DNA from: Hungatella sp. UBA7603
GTDB lineage: Bacteria; Bacillota; Clostridia; Lachnospirales; Lachnospiraceae
Direction of reading: 5' to 3'
Length of the DNA stretch: 64,000 nucleotides
Assembly (NCBI GenBank): GCA_002478865.1
Contig: DLJZ01000022.1
Span: forward strand, 49,350 to 113,349
The notes beneath the pieces are model-generated. The model was not told the origin of the DNA. It ran no database searches and saw only the letters and a program-made list of their open reading frames with translations. This document shows positions 1 through 8,941 of this stretch, in pieces. The position numbers and the translations under genes were made by a program. Numbering within the stretch: position 1 is the stretch's first letter; each line of letters starts with the position of its first letter.

Positions 1-21
1 ATGCGCATCCTGCACGGAGTG

Positions 22-68
22 TTTTTTATTGAAAGGGGAGTTCTATGAACTCCCCTTTCAATAAAAAA
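22..68. terminator. Bidirectional rho-independent terminator after spoVG
   Basis: A perfect 22-bp inverted repeat (22-43 with 47-68) has a 3-base loop. The G+C-rich core is flanked by A6 and T6 runs, so it reads as an intrinsic terminator in both directions. It ends the minus-strand glgC-glgD-spoVG transcript and probably a plus-strand gene lying left of the window. Confidence 0.9.
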
Positions 69-110
69 CGCAGACAGTACAAACGCCTGCCTGCGGATCT
101 TTTAAGTTAA

Positions 111-392
111 TTAAGCAAATACTGCCTCTGGCACTTCCATTGCAGTGGTCTCATATTTGTCCAGAATTACCTTCTGGATGGTATCTCTTGTACCGGAATT
201 GATTGGATGTGCAATATCCCGATACTCTCCATCTGCTGCCTTACGGCTTGGCATTGCAATAAATAGTCCTTTTTCACCTTCAATAACTTTAATGTCATGA
301 ATAACAAATTCATTATCCAATGTGATTGATACTATGGCCTTCATCTTTCCCTCTTTTTCAATACGTCGTACTCGTACGTCTGTAATCTGCAT
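111..392 (-). CDS. spoVG: SpoVG, septation/sporulation regulator and RNA-binding protein
   Basis: This 93-residue protein matches the SpoVG family over its full length: an N-terminal [11 protein letters not shown] strand, a central [10 protein letters not shown] segment and the RDIAHPINS motif. SpoVG is a small cytoplasmic nucleic-acid-binding protein that affects septation, sporulation and many post-transcriptional targets in Firmicutes. A purine-rich GAGAGGGGAAG ribosome binding site lies just upstream of the ATG. The gene starts only 24 bases after the glgD stop codon, so it is probably co-transcribed with glgCD, though a separate promoter inside glgD cannot be excluded. A strong terminator follows. 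Confidence 0.95.
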   Translation of the reverse strand: MQITDVRVRRIEKEGKMKAIVSITLDNEFVIHDIKVIEGEKGLFIAMPSRKAADGEYRDIAHPINSGTRDTIQKVILDKYETTAMEVPEAVFA

Positions 393-416
393 GTTCTTCC
401 CCTCTCGTCACTTCAA

Positions 417-1538
417 CTATAATGTGTATCTTTCGTTTTTCTCCAAGACAATCTTTACATTGTCCGGCGTTCCTATGTAGGTGGTATTGGCACGAATCGT
501 ATCACGACTTTCCACGATACAATTTTCAATGACCGTATTATCACCTATATAGACGTCATTTAAAATAATGGAATTTTTAATGACGCAGTTGTTGCCGATA
601 TAGGCTTTTTTATAAAGGACTGAATTCTCGACAACTCCGTTGACAATGCTACCGCTAGACACCAGGCTGTTCTTTACTGATGCGCCTGGGTTGTATTTCG
701 CAGGCGGTAGATCATCGATCTTTGAGTAAACATCCGGATACTGACGGAAAAAATAATTTCTAACTTCCGGCTTTAAGAAATCCATATTGGTCTTATAATA
801 GGATTCCACGGATGCGATATTTCTCCAGTAATCGTTCATTTTATATGCATATATTCGTTTCAAATTCCGATATCGTACCAGAATGTCACTCACAAAATCA
901 TAGCGGTCTTCCATGGCGCACTGCTCAATCAACTCAATCAGCTGCCGCCTGCGGATTACATAAATGCCACAGGAAACAGTATTGGAGGAAACCACCATAG
1001 GCTTCTCTTCAAAATCTGTAATCCTGCCGTCCTGATTGGTCTTTACCAGTCCAAAACGTGTGGTATCTTCTCCCATTGGGAGATCGGTGCATACCACGGT
1101 TATATCTGCCTTCTTCTCTATATGATACTCTAGCACTTTTCCGTAGTCCAATTTGTAAATGCCGTCCCCTGCGGCTATGACTACGTAAGGCTCATGACTG
1201 TTTTTTAAAAATGTCAGGTTTTGAAACAGTGCATCCGCAGTTCCCCTATACCAGTCACTGCTTTCTGCGGTTATGGTAGGGGTGAATACAAATAGTCCGC
1301 CCTGCTTTCTACCAAAATCCCACCATTTGGATGAACTCAAATGAAGATGCAGGGATCTGGAATTATACTGTGTCAAAACTGCCACATTCTGAATGTGTGA
1401 ATTGGTCATATTGCTCAGGGCAAAATCTATGCTCCTATAGTTACCTGCTATAGGCATAGCTGCAATGGCTCTTCTGTTGGACAGTTCCCGCATACGCTTA
1501 CTGTTTCCACCTGCTAATACAATTCCGATTGCTCTCAT
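417..1538 (-). CDS. glgD: GlgD, regulatory subunit of glucose-1-phosphate adenylyltransferase
   Basis: This 373-residue protein has an N-terminal nucleotidyltransferase domain ([10 protein letters not shown] loop) and a C-terminal left-handed beta-helix of hexapeptide repeats. It is homologous to GlgC next door, but key active-site positions have changed. The AKPA segment of GlgC, carrying a conserved lysine, reads AIAA here, and GDHIYKMDY reads GDGIYKLDY. That fits the known role of Firmicute GlgD as a weakly active or inactive partner that modulates GlgC in ADP-glucose synthesis for glycogen. Its ATG overlaps the glgC stop by 4 bases (ATGA), indicating translational coupling and a fixed subunit ratio. 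Confidence 0.93.
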   Translation of the reverse strand: MRAIGIVLAGGNSKRMRELSNRRAIAAMPIAGNYRSIDFALSNMTNSHIQNVAVLTQYNSRSLHLHLSSSKWWDFGRKQGGLFVFTPTITAESSDWYRGTADALFQNLTFLKNSHEPYVVIAAGDGIYKLDYGKVLEYHIEKKADITVVCTDLPMGEDTTRFGLVKTNQDGRITDFEEKPMVVSSNTVSCGIYVIRRRQLIELIEQCAMEDRYDFVSDILVRYRNLKRIYAYKMNDYWRNIASVESYYKTNMDFLKPEVRNYFFRQYPDVYSKIDDLPPAKYNPGASVKNSLVSSGSIVNGVVENSVLYKKAYIGNNCVIKNSIILNDVYIGDNTVIENCIVESRDTIRANTTYIGTPDNVKIVLEKNERYTL

Positions 1539-2809
1539 CGCATGCCACCTGCCTTTATAATATAATCTCCGCTGGGTAGCTCTCCGTCTTTATAATCTTC
1601 CGGAACGGTTATTCCAACAATGGCTGTATTCTTGCCGATTGTCACCTGGTCAGGTATTACAGAATTTTCCCCTACCGTAACCAAATCAAACTGATAGACC
1701 TTTGGATCGTACTTGCTTTTTTCATATTCCCCGGTTCCTAATACGGCACCGGTTCCTACTGTAACATTCTCCGCAAGAATGGCCTTACTGATCTTAACGT
1801 CCTCTCCAATGACGCATTCCCTCATAATAATGGAATCTTCTATTACTGCGCCCTTCTTAATAACGACCCCAGAACCGATTACGGAATTTCTTACTTCTCC
1901 GTAGATTTCCGTTCCTTCTCCCACAATACTTCTGTCTATAACCGCTTCTTCCGAAACGTATTGAGGGGGAATTATGTCGCTTTTTGTATAAATTTTCCAG
2001 TACTCTTCGTAAAGATTAAACTCAGGAATGATGTCAATTAACTCCATATTGGCCTCCCAATAAGAAGCAAGAGTACCTACATCCTTCCAATAGCCGTTGT
2101 ATTCATATGCAAATACCCGTTTCCCCTCTTCAAAACAATAAGGTATGATGTGCTTTCCAAAATCACATCCCGGTACATCAGACATACGGATCAGGGCCTC
2201 TTTTAATGCTTTAAAGCTAAATATGTAAATTCCCATGGATGCCAGATTGCTTCTTGGATTCACAGGTTTTTCTTCAAATTCCGTAATTCGGTTGCCTTCA
2301 TCTGTGATTAGTATCCCAAACCGGCTCGCCTCTTCAATGGGCACCGGCATAGCAGCAATGGTGATATCAGCATTATTTGCTTTGTGATATTCCAACATAA
2401 CCTCATAATCCATCTTATAGATATGGTCTCCTGATAATATGAGAACATAGTCGGGATTATAGGTCTCCATGTATTCCAAGTTCTGATAAATGGCATTTGC
2501 AGTACCGGTATACCAGTCACTTCCCTTGCTCCTTTCATAAGGAGGGAGGATGGTAACGCCGCCCACATTCCGGTCAAGATCCCAAGGAATCCCAATGCCG
2601 ATATGGGTATTCAGACGCAATGGCTGATACTGGGTCAGAACTCCTACTGTATCAACGCCTGAATTAATGCAGTTGCTAAGCGGAAAATCAATGATACGGT
2701 ATTTGCCGCCAAAGGACACTGCAGGTTTGGCAACCTTTTGGGTTAGCACTCCTAACCGGCTGCCTTGTCCGCCTGCCAAAAGCATAGCAATCATCTCTTT
2801 TTTAATCAC
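1535..2809 (-). CDS. glgC: GlgC, glucose-1-phosphate adenylyltransferase (catalytic subunit)
   Basis: This 424-residue protein makes ADP-glucose from ATP and glucose-1-phosphate, the committed step of bacterial glycogen synthesis. Visible motifs are the AGGQGSRL nucleotide loop, [15 protein letters not shown], the substrate-binding [22 protein letters not shown] with the metal-binding Asp, and EFEEKP. C-terminal hexapeptide repeats form the beta-helix. The start is GTG (2809), supported by an AGAGGTG ribosome binding site 5 bases upstream; an in-frame ATG five codons later has no better site. It is the first gene of a glgC-glgD-spoVG run. No other glycogen genes lie in the window. Confidence 0.95.
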   Translation of the reverse strand: MIKKEMIAMLLAGGQGSRLGVLTQKVAKPAVSFGGKYRIIDFPLSNCINSGVDTVGVLTQYQPLRLNTHIGIGIPWDLDRNVGGVTILPPYERSKGSDWYTGTANAIYQNLEYMETYNPDYVLILSGDHIYKMDYEVMLEYHKANNADITIAAMPVPIEEASRFGILITDEGNRITEFEEKPVNPRSNLASMGIYIFSFKALKEALIRMSDVPGCDFGKHIIPYCFEEGKRVFAYEYNGYWKDVGTLASYWEANMELIDIIPEFNLYEEYWKIYTKSDIIPPQYVSEEAVIDRSIVGEGTEIYGEVRNSVIGSGVVIKKGAVIEDSIIMRECVIGEDVKISKAILAENVTVGTGAVLGTGEYEKSKYDPKVYQFDLVTVGENSVIPDQVTIGKNTAIVGITVPEDYKDGELPSGDYIIKAGGMR

Positions 2810-2843
2810 GTTATCACCTCTTGCTGTAATTTATTGTGACCAT

Positions 2844-2872
2844 ATTATACCATACTTTCAATCAATAGTGAA
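2844..2872 (-). promoter_or_regulatory. Promoter of glgC-glgD-spoVG
   Basis: Read on the minus strand, a TTCACT -35 (2867-2872) is followed after 17 bases by a TATAAT -10 (2844-2849). A TGG just before the -10 makes it an extended -10 promoter. It lies about 35 bases upstream of the glgC GTG. Confidence 0.65.
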
Positions 2873-2983
2873 CAAATATTTGTTTTTATCACATAGTTTT
2901 TTGTGCATTTTACGACATTTTTCGCGTTTTTTACAAATATTTGACATTTTTAGCTCTATCTGGTGTTTTTACTGTCAGCCCCC

Positions 2984-3012
2984 TTGAATAGAAACTCAAA
3001 ATACAGTATAAT
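2984..3012 (+). promoter_or_regulatory. Promoter of asnS
   Basis: TTGAAT (2984-2989), a 17-base spacer and TATAAT (3007-3012) make a near-consensus sigma-A promoter. The implied leader is only about 33 bases, too short for a T-box, so asnS appears to have no T-box control. Confidence 0.75.
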
Positions 3013-3051
3013 CTTATTTAAGTATGCGAACATATAAAAGGAGAATCTATT

Positions 3052-4443
3052 ATGGATTTAATTACGGTAAGAGAGATATATAAAAAGCAGGATACACTTC
3101 TTAATTCCCAGGTTACTGTTGGAGGCTGGGTAAGAAGTCTGCGAGACTCCAAATCATTTGGATTCATCGTATTAAACGACGGATCTTACTTTGAAACGCT
3201 TCAGGTCGTTTATCACGACACCATGGAGAACTTTTCTGAAATCAGCAAGTTAAACGTTGGCGCTGCCGTAATTGTGACTGGAACTTTAGTTCCTACCCCA
3301 GATGCCAAACAGCCCTTTGAGATACAGGCCACAGAAGTAACGGTAGAAGGAACTTCTTCTTCTGATTATCCACTTCAAAAGAAACGTCATACCTTTGAGT
3401 ATTTAAGAACCATCTCCCATCTCCGTCCTAGAACCAACACCTTCCAGGCCGTATTTCGGGTACGTTCCCTCATCGCTTACGCCATTCACCAGTTTTTCCA
3501 GGAGAGAGATTTCGTTTACGTTCATACTCCCCTTATCACAGGTAGTGACTGTGAAGGCGCCGGTGAGATGTTCCAGGTAACTACTATGGATTTAAACAAC
3601 ATTCCAAAGACAGAAGAAGGAAAAGTTGATTTCTCCCAGGATTTCTTTGGCAAGCCTACTAACTTAACCGTAAGCGGTCAGTTAAATGGTGAGTCTTATG
3701 CCATGGCATTCCGTAACATCTATACCTTTGGCCCTACCTTCCGTGCGGAAAATTCTAACACAACAAGACATGCGGCTGAGTTTTGGATGATTGAGCCTGA
3801 GATGGCCTTTGCAGATTTAGATGACAATATGGCTCTAGCGGAGTCCATGTTAAAGTATGTAATTCGTTATGTACTTGAGCACGCACCAGAAGAGATGAAT
3901 TTCTTTAACCAGTTCGTGGACAAGGATCTTTTAAATCGTTTAAACCATGTTTTAAACTCTGACTTTGCCCATGTCACTTATACAGAGGCTGTAGAGCTTC
4001 TGACAAAGCATAACGATGAGTTCGATTATAAAGTGTTCTGGGGATGCGATCTGCAGACAGAGCATGAGCGTTATCTCACCGAACAGCTTTATAAAAAACC
4101 TGTATTTGTTACAGATTATCCAAAAGAAATTAAGGCATTTTATATGAAGCTTAACCCGGATAACAAAACCGTAGCAGCCGTAGACTGTCTGGTTCCTGGA
4201 ATTGGTGAAATCATCGGTGGAAGCCAGAGAGAAGATAACTACGACAAACTGGTAGCACGTATGGACGAGCTTGAACTGAACAAAGAAGATTATGACTTCT
4301 ATCTTGACTTAAGAAAATACGGCTCCGCACGCCATGCTGGCTTTGGTTTAGGCTTTGAGCGTTGCGTTATGTATTTAACCGGAATGTCCAATATCCGTGA
4401 CGTGGTTCCGTTCCCAAGAACCGTTAACAACTGCGAACTTTAA
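3052..4443 (+). CDS. asnS: Asparaginyl-tRNA synthetase
   Basis: This 463-residue class II aminoacyl-tRNA synthetase charges tRNA-Asn with asparagine. The N-terminal OB-fold anticodon-binding domain (about residues 15-100, [12 protein letters not shown]) is followed by the catalytic core with motif 2 ([21 protein letters not shown]) and the C-terminal motif 3 ([15 protein letters not shown]). Length is normal. An AAGGAG ribosome binding site (3038-3043) precedes the ATG. It is transcribed alone from its own promoter and followed by a stem-loop. Confidence 0.96.
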   Translation: MDLITVREIYKKQDTLLNSQVTVGGWVRSLRDSKSFGFIVLNDGSYFETLQVVYHDTMENFSEISKLNVGAAVIVTGTLVPTPDAKQPFEIQATEVTVEGTSSSDYPLQKKRHTFEYLRTISHLRPRTNTFQAVFRVRSLIAYAIHQFFQERDFVYVHTPLITGSDCEGAGEMFQVTTMDLNNIPKTEEGKVDFSQDFFGKPTNLTVSGQLNGESYAMAFRNIYTFGPTFRAENSNTTRHAAEFWMIEPEMAFADLDDNMALAESMLKYVIRYVLEHAPEEMNFFNQFVDKDLLNRLNHVLNSDFAHVTYTEAVELLTKHNDEFDYKVFWGCDLQTEHERYLTEQLYKKPVFVTDYPKEIKAFYMKLNPDNKTVAAVDCLVPGIGEIIGGSQREDNYDKLVARMDELELNKEDYDFYLDLRKYGSARHAGFGLGFERCVMYLTGMSNIRDVVPFPRTVNNCEL

Positions 4444-4448
4444 TCCTG

Positions 4449-4489
4449 TACCACAGATTCCCTACCAAAGAGGCAGGGAATTTGTGGTA
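4449..4489 (+). terminator. Stem-loop after asnS
   Basis: A 15-bp stem (4449-4463 with 4475-4489, one G-T pair) has an 11-base loop and is followed by a short, imperfect T run (TCTTTT). It is probably a leaky terminator between asnS and the repair pair. Confidence 0.6.
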
Positions 4490-4521
4490 TCTTTTAAAAT
4501 AGGACCAGCGAGGTAACGAGA

Positions 4522-5592
4522 ATGAAATTTATACATATTGCAGATATTCACTGGGGTATGAGCCCTGACAGCGACAAGCCCTGGAGCAAGGAACGGTGCC
4601 AAGATATTAAGGACACCTTTGCAAAGGCAGTGAATCAGGCAAAAGTATTAGAAGCCGATTGCCTTTTCATATCCGGAGATTTATTCCATAGGCAGCCCCT
4701 TGCCAGGGATTTAAAAGAGGTCAATTACCTCTTTTCCACCATACCTTCCGTGCACGTAGTCATTATCGCAGGAAACCATGACAGAATCCGCAAAAATTCA
4801 GCTATCTTAAGCTTTACCTGGTCACCTAATGTAACGTATCTTCTGGGGGAAGAGCTGGAAAGCGTTTATTTCAAAGAGATCAATACAGAGGTCTACGGAT
4901 TTAGTTACCACTCAGTGGAAATCCCTGAGAACCGTCTGGATCACTTAAAGGTGCCAAACAACGGACGAATCCATGTGCTTTTAGGACATGGAGGAGATGC
5001 CAACCACATCCCATTTGACAAGGGAGCCATGTCAAATCTTGACTTTTCCTACATTGCCATGGGACACATTCACAGACCAGAAGTTCTTTTGGAAAACCGT
5101 ATGGCCTTTTCTGGTTCCCTAGAGCCACTGGATAAGACAGAGTCTGGGCCTCATGGCTTGATTATGGGTGAAATTAACGAAGTAACTCGCATGGTTTCTT
5201 CCTTAAAATTCATTCCAATTGCAAAACTCCAATACGTATCTCTGGCTGTCAATGTGACTGCTGCCACCACCAATACGGAGCTTGCTATGAAGATTACGCA
5301 GGAGATTCAAAGCCGTGGAACCGAAAACATCTTTCGCTTTCGCATACGGGGAATGAGAGATCCTGATATCTCCTTTGATTTGAACATGCTTTCCACCCGT
5401 TTTAAGATCATGGAGATCATAGACGAATCCGAACCACAATATGATTTTTCTGCTCTTTTTGCTGAGCATTCCAGTGATATGATCGGTTTTTATATTCAGG
5501 CCCTTCAAAAACCTGAGATGAGCCCTATGGAGAAAAAGGCCCTCTATTACGGCATCAACGCACTGCTTCGCACCACGGATGAAAGGAGCTGA
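4522..5592 (+). CDS. YhaO/SbcD-like DNA repair metallophosphoesterase
   Basis: This 356-residue calcineurin-like phosphoesterase has all the metal-binding motifs of the SbcD/Mre11 nuclease family: DIHWG near the N-terminus, SGDLF, GNHDR, LGHGG and MGHIHRPE. Such proteins are exonuclease/endonuclease subunits that process DNA ends with an SMC-like ATPase partner. That partner follows directly, separated by 4 bases, as in the yhaO-yhaN pair of Bacillus. The C-terminal third (after about residue 230) is less conserved and probably contacts the ATPase. No promoter of its own is obvious. Assignment to YhaO rather than classical SbcD rests on the partner and is moderately sure. Confidence 0.87.
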   Translation: MKFIHIADIHWGMSPDSDKPWSKERCQDIKDTFAKAVNQAKVLEADCLFISGDLFHRQPLARDLKEVNYLFSTIPSVHVVIIAGNHDRIRKNSAILSFTWSPNVTYLLGEELESVYFKEINTEVYGFSYHSVEIPENRLDHLKVPNNGRIHVLLGHGGDANHIPFDKGAMSNLDFSYIAMGHIHRPEVLLENRMAFSGSLEPLDKTESGPHGLIMGEINEVTRMVSSLKFIPIAKLQYVSLAVNVTAATTNTELAMKITQEIQSRGTENIFRFRIRGMRDPDISFDLNMLSTRFKIMEIIDESEPQYDFSALFAEHSSDMIGFYIQALQKPEMSPMEKKALYYGINALLRTTDERS

Positions 5593-5596
5593 TCCC

Positions 5597-7459
5597 ATGA
5601 AAATACTAGATATTTATATCAATGGCTTTGGAAAATTCCATGGCAGGAATCTGACTTTCAGTAATGGGCTTAACATCGTCTACGGAAAGAACGAAGCAGG
5701 TAAATCAACCATACATACTTTTATCCGCGGCATGCTTTTTGGAATCGAACGTCAAAGGGGAAGAGCTTCTAGAAACGATCTTTACACCAAGTTTGAGCCC
5801 TGGGAAAACAGCGGCACTTATGAAGGTCAGATTCGGCTGGAGCACAAGGAACATATCTACCGGATTGAGAGAACTTTTCAGAAAAACAAAAAAGAATTCA
5901 AGATTGTGGATGAGACGGCTGGTCGTGAAATTGAACCGACGAAAGCATTTTTAGACGATCTTTTAAGCGGACTGAGTGAAACCACTTATATTAATACAGT
6001 AAGTATCAGCCAGTTAAAGAGTGCCACCGACGAAGGCATGGTCTCTGAACTTAAAAATTACATAGCCAATCTAAATAACACAGGAAGCCTTGCATTAAAC
6101 GTCACCAAAGCTACCTCATTTTTAAAGTCTCAGAAAAAAGAGCTGGAATCCCAGATGGTTCCAGAGGCAGCCCGCACCTATACATCTTTGCTAAGCGAGA
6201 TTCGCAATACGGAAAAAGAGATTTCCTCTCCGGAATTTGAAAACCAGATTAATGAATTTCAGAAACTTCGTGAAGATGTAAAAACTTCTTTGGAAGAACA
6301 TCAAAAAGAAAAAGAAGAGCTGATTAAAAAAGTAGCCAGAGGAAAACAGGTTTTAAGCAGCAATCAGTTCACAGACCAGGATTCCATTAACAACTATACT
6401 CAAAAGGCTCAGGACAACTTTGATGATTACACAAACGCCAAGGAAGTCTCCAGCAAAAAGCCAAGAAAGGTTTTTTCTGTCCTTTCCCTCATCCTTGCTA
6501 CAGCACTTTTATGCGGTGTGGGAGGCCTTTACTATTTGGGTGAATCCAATTACTTCACTGCTAATTACGGTTTGGACCTACTGTTTCTTATGAGCATATT
6601 TATGGGTGCTGCCATTATCTTTTACCTCATCGGCCTTCTTCTCTTTCTGAAACTAAAGCAGAGCCAGAAGGACATGGAGATGAGTGCAAAGGTATTACAG
6701 GAGATCCTTTCCAGACATCTTGGAAGTGGAGATATCTCTACGGAGGCAATGCGTGCATTCCAGTCTAGAATGGCAGAATTCACCCGCCTTTGTTCTGCTG
6801 TTATTAAATCAGAAGCCGCTGTCATTCAAAAGCAAGCGGAGCTTACGGAACTTCAGCAAAAACAAGAAAACTGTGGGAGCACCATTGAAAAACAGCAAAA
6901 AAGCCAGTGGGAACTGGAACGAAAGCTGGAACACCTCTCAAGCTGTAAGACCCAGGCTGAAGGTCTGAAACATATCTTAGAGGAAAATGATAGAATTCGG
7001 GAAGAGGTTTCTGCCATTGACTTAGCTCTTGAGACCATGACAAACTTATCTTCCTCTATCCGGGATTCCTTCGGACTATACTTAAACCGGACAGCATCAG
7101 ACCTGATTAAAGGGATCACAGGAGGCATCTATACCAGTATGAGTGTGGATGAGAACTTAAATGTCTTCCTCAATACAAAAACCAAACTGGTGCCACTGGA
7201 GCAGGTCAGCAGCGGTACTATGGACCAGGTTTATCTGGCCCTTCGCCTTGCCGCAGCCACTTTGATCCAGGAAGGGGAAGAGCGTATGCCTATGATTTTT
7301 GACGACAGCTTTGTACTCTACGATGACGATCGTCTACGCACCGCTTTAAAATGGCTGATTAATGCCTATTCCGACCAGATCATTATATTTACCTGCCATC
7401 AGAGAGAGGCTCAGATGTTGACAGCAAACTTAATTCCTTATCATCTGATTGAGATTTAA
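5597..7459 (+). CDS. YhaN/SbcC-like ABC-type DNA repair ATPase with membrane segments
   Basis: This 620-residue ATPase carries Walker A (GKNEAGKST, about residues 32-40), a central coiled coil, an ABC signature-like VSSGTMDQV and Walker B MPMIFDDSF. The ATG at 5597 is chosen because AAAGGAG lies at ideal distance; an in-frame ATG at 5579 has no such site. Two hydrophobic segments (roughly residues 295-315 and 325-355, seen as LSLILATALLCGVGGLYYL and an adjoining stretch) interrupt the coiled coil, so the protein is probably membrane-attached. It is much shorter than SMC/SbcC proteins, mainly in the coiled coil. It is predicted to form an end-processing complex with the nuclease encoded just upstream. 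Confidence 0.87.
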   Translation: MKILDIYINGFGKFHGRNLTFSNGLNIVYGKNEAGKSTIHTFIRGMLFGIERQRGRASRNDLYTKFEPWENSGTYEGQIRLEHKEHIYRIERTFQKNKKEFKIVDETAGREIEPTKAFLDDLLSGLSETTYINTVSISQLKSATDEGMVSELKNYIANLNNTGSLALNVTKATSFLKSQKKELESQMVPEAARTYTSLLSEIRNTEKEISSPEFENQINEFQKLREDVKTSLEEHQKEKEELIKKVARGKQVLSSNQFTDQDSINNYTQKAQDNFDDYTNAKEVSSKKPRKVFSVLSLILATALLCGVGGLYYLGESNYFTANYGLDLLFLMSIFMGAAIIFYLIGLLLFLKLKQSQKDMEMSAKVLQEILSRHLGSGDISTEAMRAFQSRMAEFTRLCSAVIKSEAAVIQKQAELTELQQKQENCGSTIEKQQKSQWELERKLEHLSSCKTQAEGLKHILEENDRIREEVSAIDLALETMTNLSSSIRDSFGLYLNRTASDLIKGITGGIYTSMSVDENLNVFLNTKTKLVPLEQVSSGTMDQVYLALRLAAATLIQEGEERMPMIFDDSFVLYDDDRLRTALKWLINAYSDQIIIFTCHQREAQMLTANLIPYHLIEI

Positions 7460-7517
7460 GAAAAAATATAAGAAGAGATTTAAGAAGATACATAAGAAGA
7501 GATATAAAAAGATATAT
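7458..7517 (+). repeat. Five 12-bp tandem repeats carrying in-frame stop codons
   Basis: Immediately at the stop codon of the ATPase gene lie five degenerate 12-base units (7458-7469, 7470-7481, 7482-7493, 7494-7505, 7506-7517) of the form AAGAAGAGATAT. Because the period is a multiple of three, each unit keeps a TAA in the reading frame of the upstream gene, giving six in-frame TAA codons from 7457 to 7520. Confidence 0.85.
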
Positions 7518-7563
7518 AAAAAGACTGCGATACGAGATAAGATGCGTATCACAGTCTTTTTTG
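7518..7563. terminator. Bidirectional terminator between the repair pair and brnQ
   Basis: A 17-bp stem (from 7518, one mismatch) with the 10-base loop AGATAAGATG is flanked by A5 on the left and T6 on the right. It serves both converging transcripts. Confidence 0.85.
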
Positions 7564-7622
7564 TTCTTATACTTTTTTATTCTTACGCTTCTTTGTTCTT
7601 ATGCCACTTTGCTTTTATGCTT

Positions 7623-8930
7623 TTATGCTTCCCTACTTTCCCTGCCTGTGGCAAGAAACATGCCAAAGAAAACACCAACTAGCGCTGGAACGATCCAGCC
7701 AAGCCCAATGGCATAAAGAGGAAGCTTTAATAGCAGTTGATGAAGAATCTTAGCTCCTGCCTGCTCCAGAGACAAAAGAACGCTTACAACGCCTGTAATG
7801 CCTATGGTACTGACGTATACCATCCTCCAACGATTTCCATCTTGAAAGGCAAAGGAAAGCAAAATAAGTACAATGGCGACTGGATAGATGGTGTTTAATA
7901 CGGGAACTGATATTTCCAGAATCTTTGTCAACCCTATATTTGAGATAACGAAGCTTGATAGCGCAAATATGAACGCCCAAGTCCGATATCCAATACCAGG
8001 AATTATGGTACAGAAATATTTACTACAGCAACTAATTAGACCAATACAGGTATTTAAGCAGGCAATAAAAAATACGACTGCCAACATTACAAGACCAGCC
8101 TTCCCATATAGGAAGCTTACCGCCTGATTTAACGTCTGAGCTCCGTTTGATGCAGATCCAAAGGCACCGCCTGTTGTGGCTCCTACATGAGCCAGAGCGC
8201 CGTATACAAGGAGTAAAATCCCGCCTGCCACGAATCCTGCATGAATGGTCTCTTTTACTACCACAGAGTCCTTTTTTATCCCCATTGCCTTAATGTTAAG
8301 GGAAATGACAATTCCAAAAGTTAACGCCGCAATGGTATCCATGGTGAGATAGCCGTCTAAGAAGCCTTTTACAAAGGGGCCAGAAGCATATTCCTTTACC
8401 GGAACTCCATAAAGGCCGGGAGGCTTAATCAGGCAACCAGCAAAAATCACAACGATAAGAACTAAAAGGACAGGAGTCAGAATCTTTCCCAAACGATTCG
8501 TAAGCTGGTCCGGATTTAAGGCCACCACAAAGGCTATTACGAAGAATGCAGCGGAATAAAGAAGCTGTGCTACCAATGGGTTGCCGTCCCTCACAAAGGG
8601 AACTACAGCCATCTCAAAGGATGTGCTGGCTGTCCTTGGTATGGCAAGACATGGTCCTATGGATAGATAATTTAACAAGGTAAAAATAGTAGCAAACCTG
8701 GGGTGAACACGCTCTGCCAGGTAATAAAAACCGCCAGCTCTTGCAACGGATACCACGCCCAACACTGGAAATCCGATTGCGGTTACGGCAAAACCAATCA
8801 TAGCGATCCATGTGTTCGTACCTGCCAGTGAGCCCAAAAAAGGCGGAAAAATAAGATTTCCCGCCCCAAAAAACATGGAGAAAAGTGTAAGACCAATCAA
8901 TATCCGTTTTTGAGTTGATAATTTATCCAT
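7623..8930 (-). CDS. brnQ: BrnQ, branched-chain amino acid carrier
   Basis: This 435-residue, very hydrophobic protein has about 12 membrane segments and the LIVCS-family N-terminal signature FSMFFGAGNLIFPPFLG. Members import leucine, isoleucine and valine with Na+ or H+ across the cytoplasmic membrane. The gene starts 11 bases after the prs stop codon and has no room for a promoter of its own, so it is presumably read from the prs promoter. Its 3' end runs into a T-rich quasi-repetitive stretch and the shared terminator. Confidence 0.92.
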   Translation of the reverse strand: MDKLSTQKRILIGLTLFSMFFGAGNLIFPPFLGSLAGTNTWIAMIGFAVTAIGFPVLGVVSVARAGGFYYLAERVHPRFATIFTLLNYLSIGPCLAIPRTASTSFEMAVVPFVRDGNPLVAQLLYSAAFFVIAFVVALNPDQLTNRLGKILTPVLLVLIVVIFAGCLIKPPGLYGVPVKEYASGPFVKGFLDGYLTMDTIAALTFGIVISLNIKAMGIKKDSVVVKETIHAGFVAGGILLLVYGALAHVGATTGGAFGSASNGAQTLNQAVSFLYGKAGLVMLAVVFFIACLNTCIGLISCCSKYFCTIIPGIGYRTWAFIFALSSFVISNIGLTKILEISVPVLNTIYPVAIVLILLSFAFQDGNRWRMVYVSTIGITGVVSVLLSLEQAGAKILHQLLLKLPLYAIGLGWIVPALVGVFFGMFLATGRESREA

Positions 8931-8941
8931 CTGTATCCCAA

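Noticed and set aside
2667..2987. 106-residue plus-strand frame opposite glgC
   Set aside because: It lies antisense to the well-supported glgC N-terminus and the promoter region, with no ribosome binding site.
3013..3051. T-box upstream of asnS
   Set aside because: The predicted leader is about 33 bases and has none of the T-box elements.
7449..7682. 77-residue plus-strand frame with K-K/R-Y/F/H-K repeats followed by a hydrophobic segment
   Set aside because: It is a translation of the 12-base repeat array and crosses the strong bidirectional terminator and the 3' end of brnQ. It has no ribosome binding site, so it is very unlikely to be a gene.
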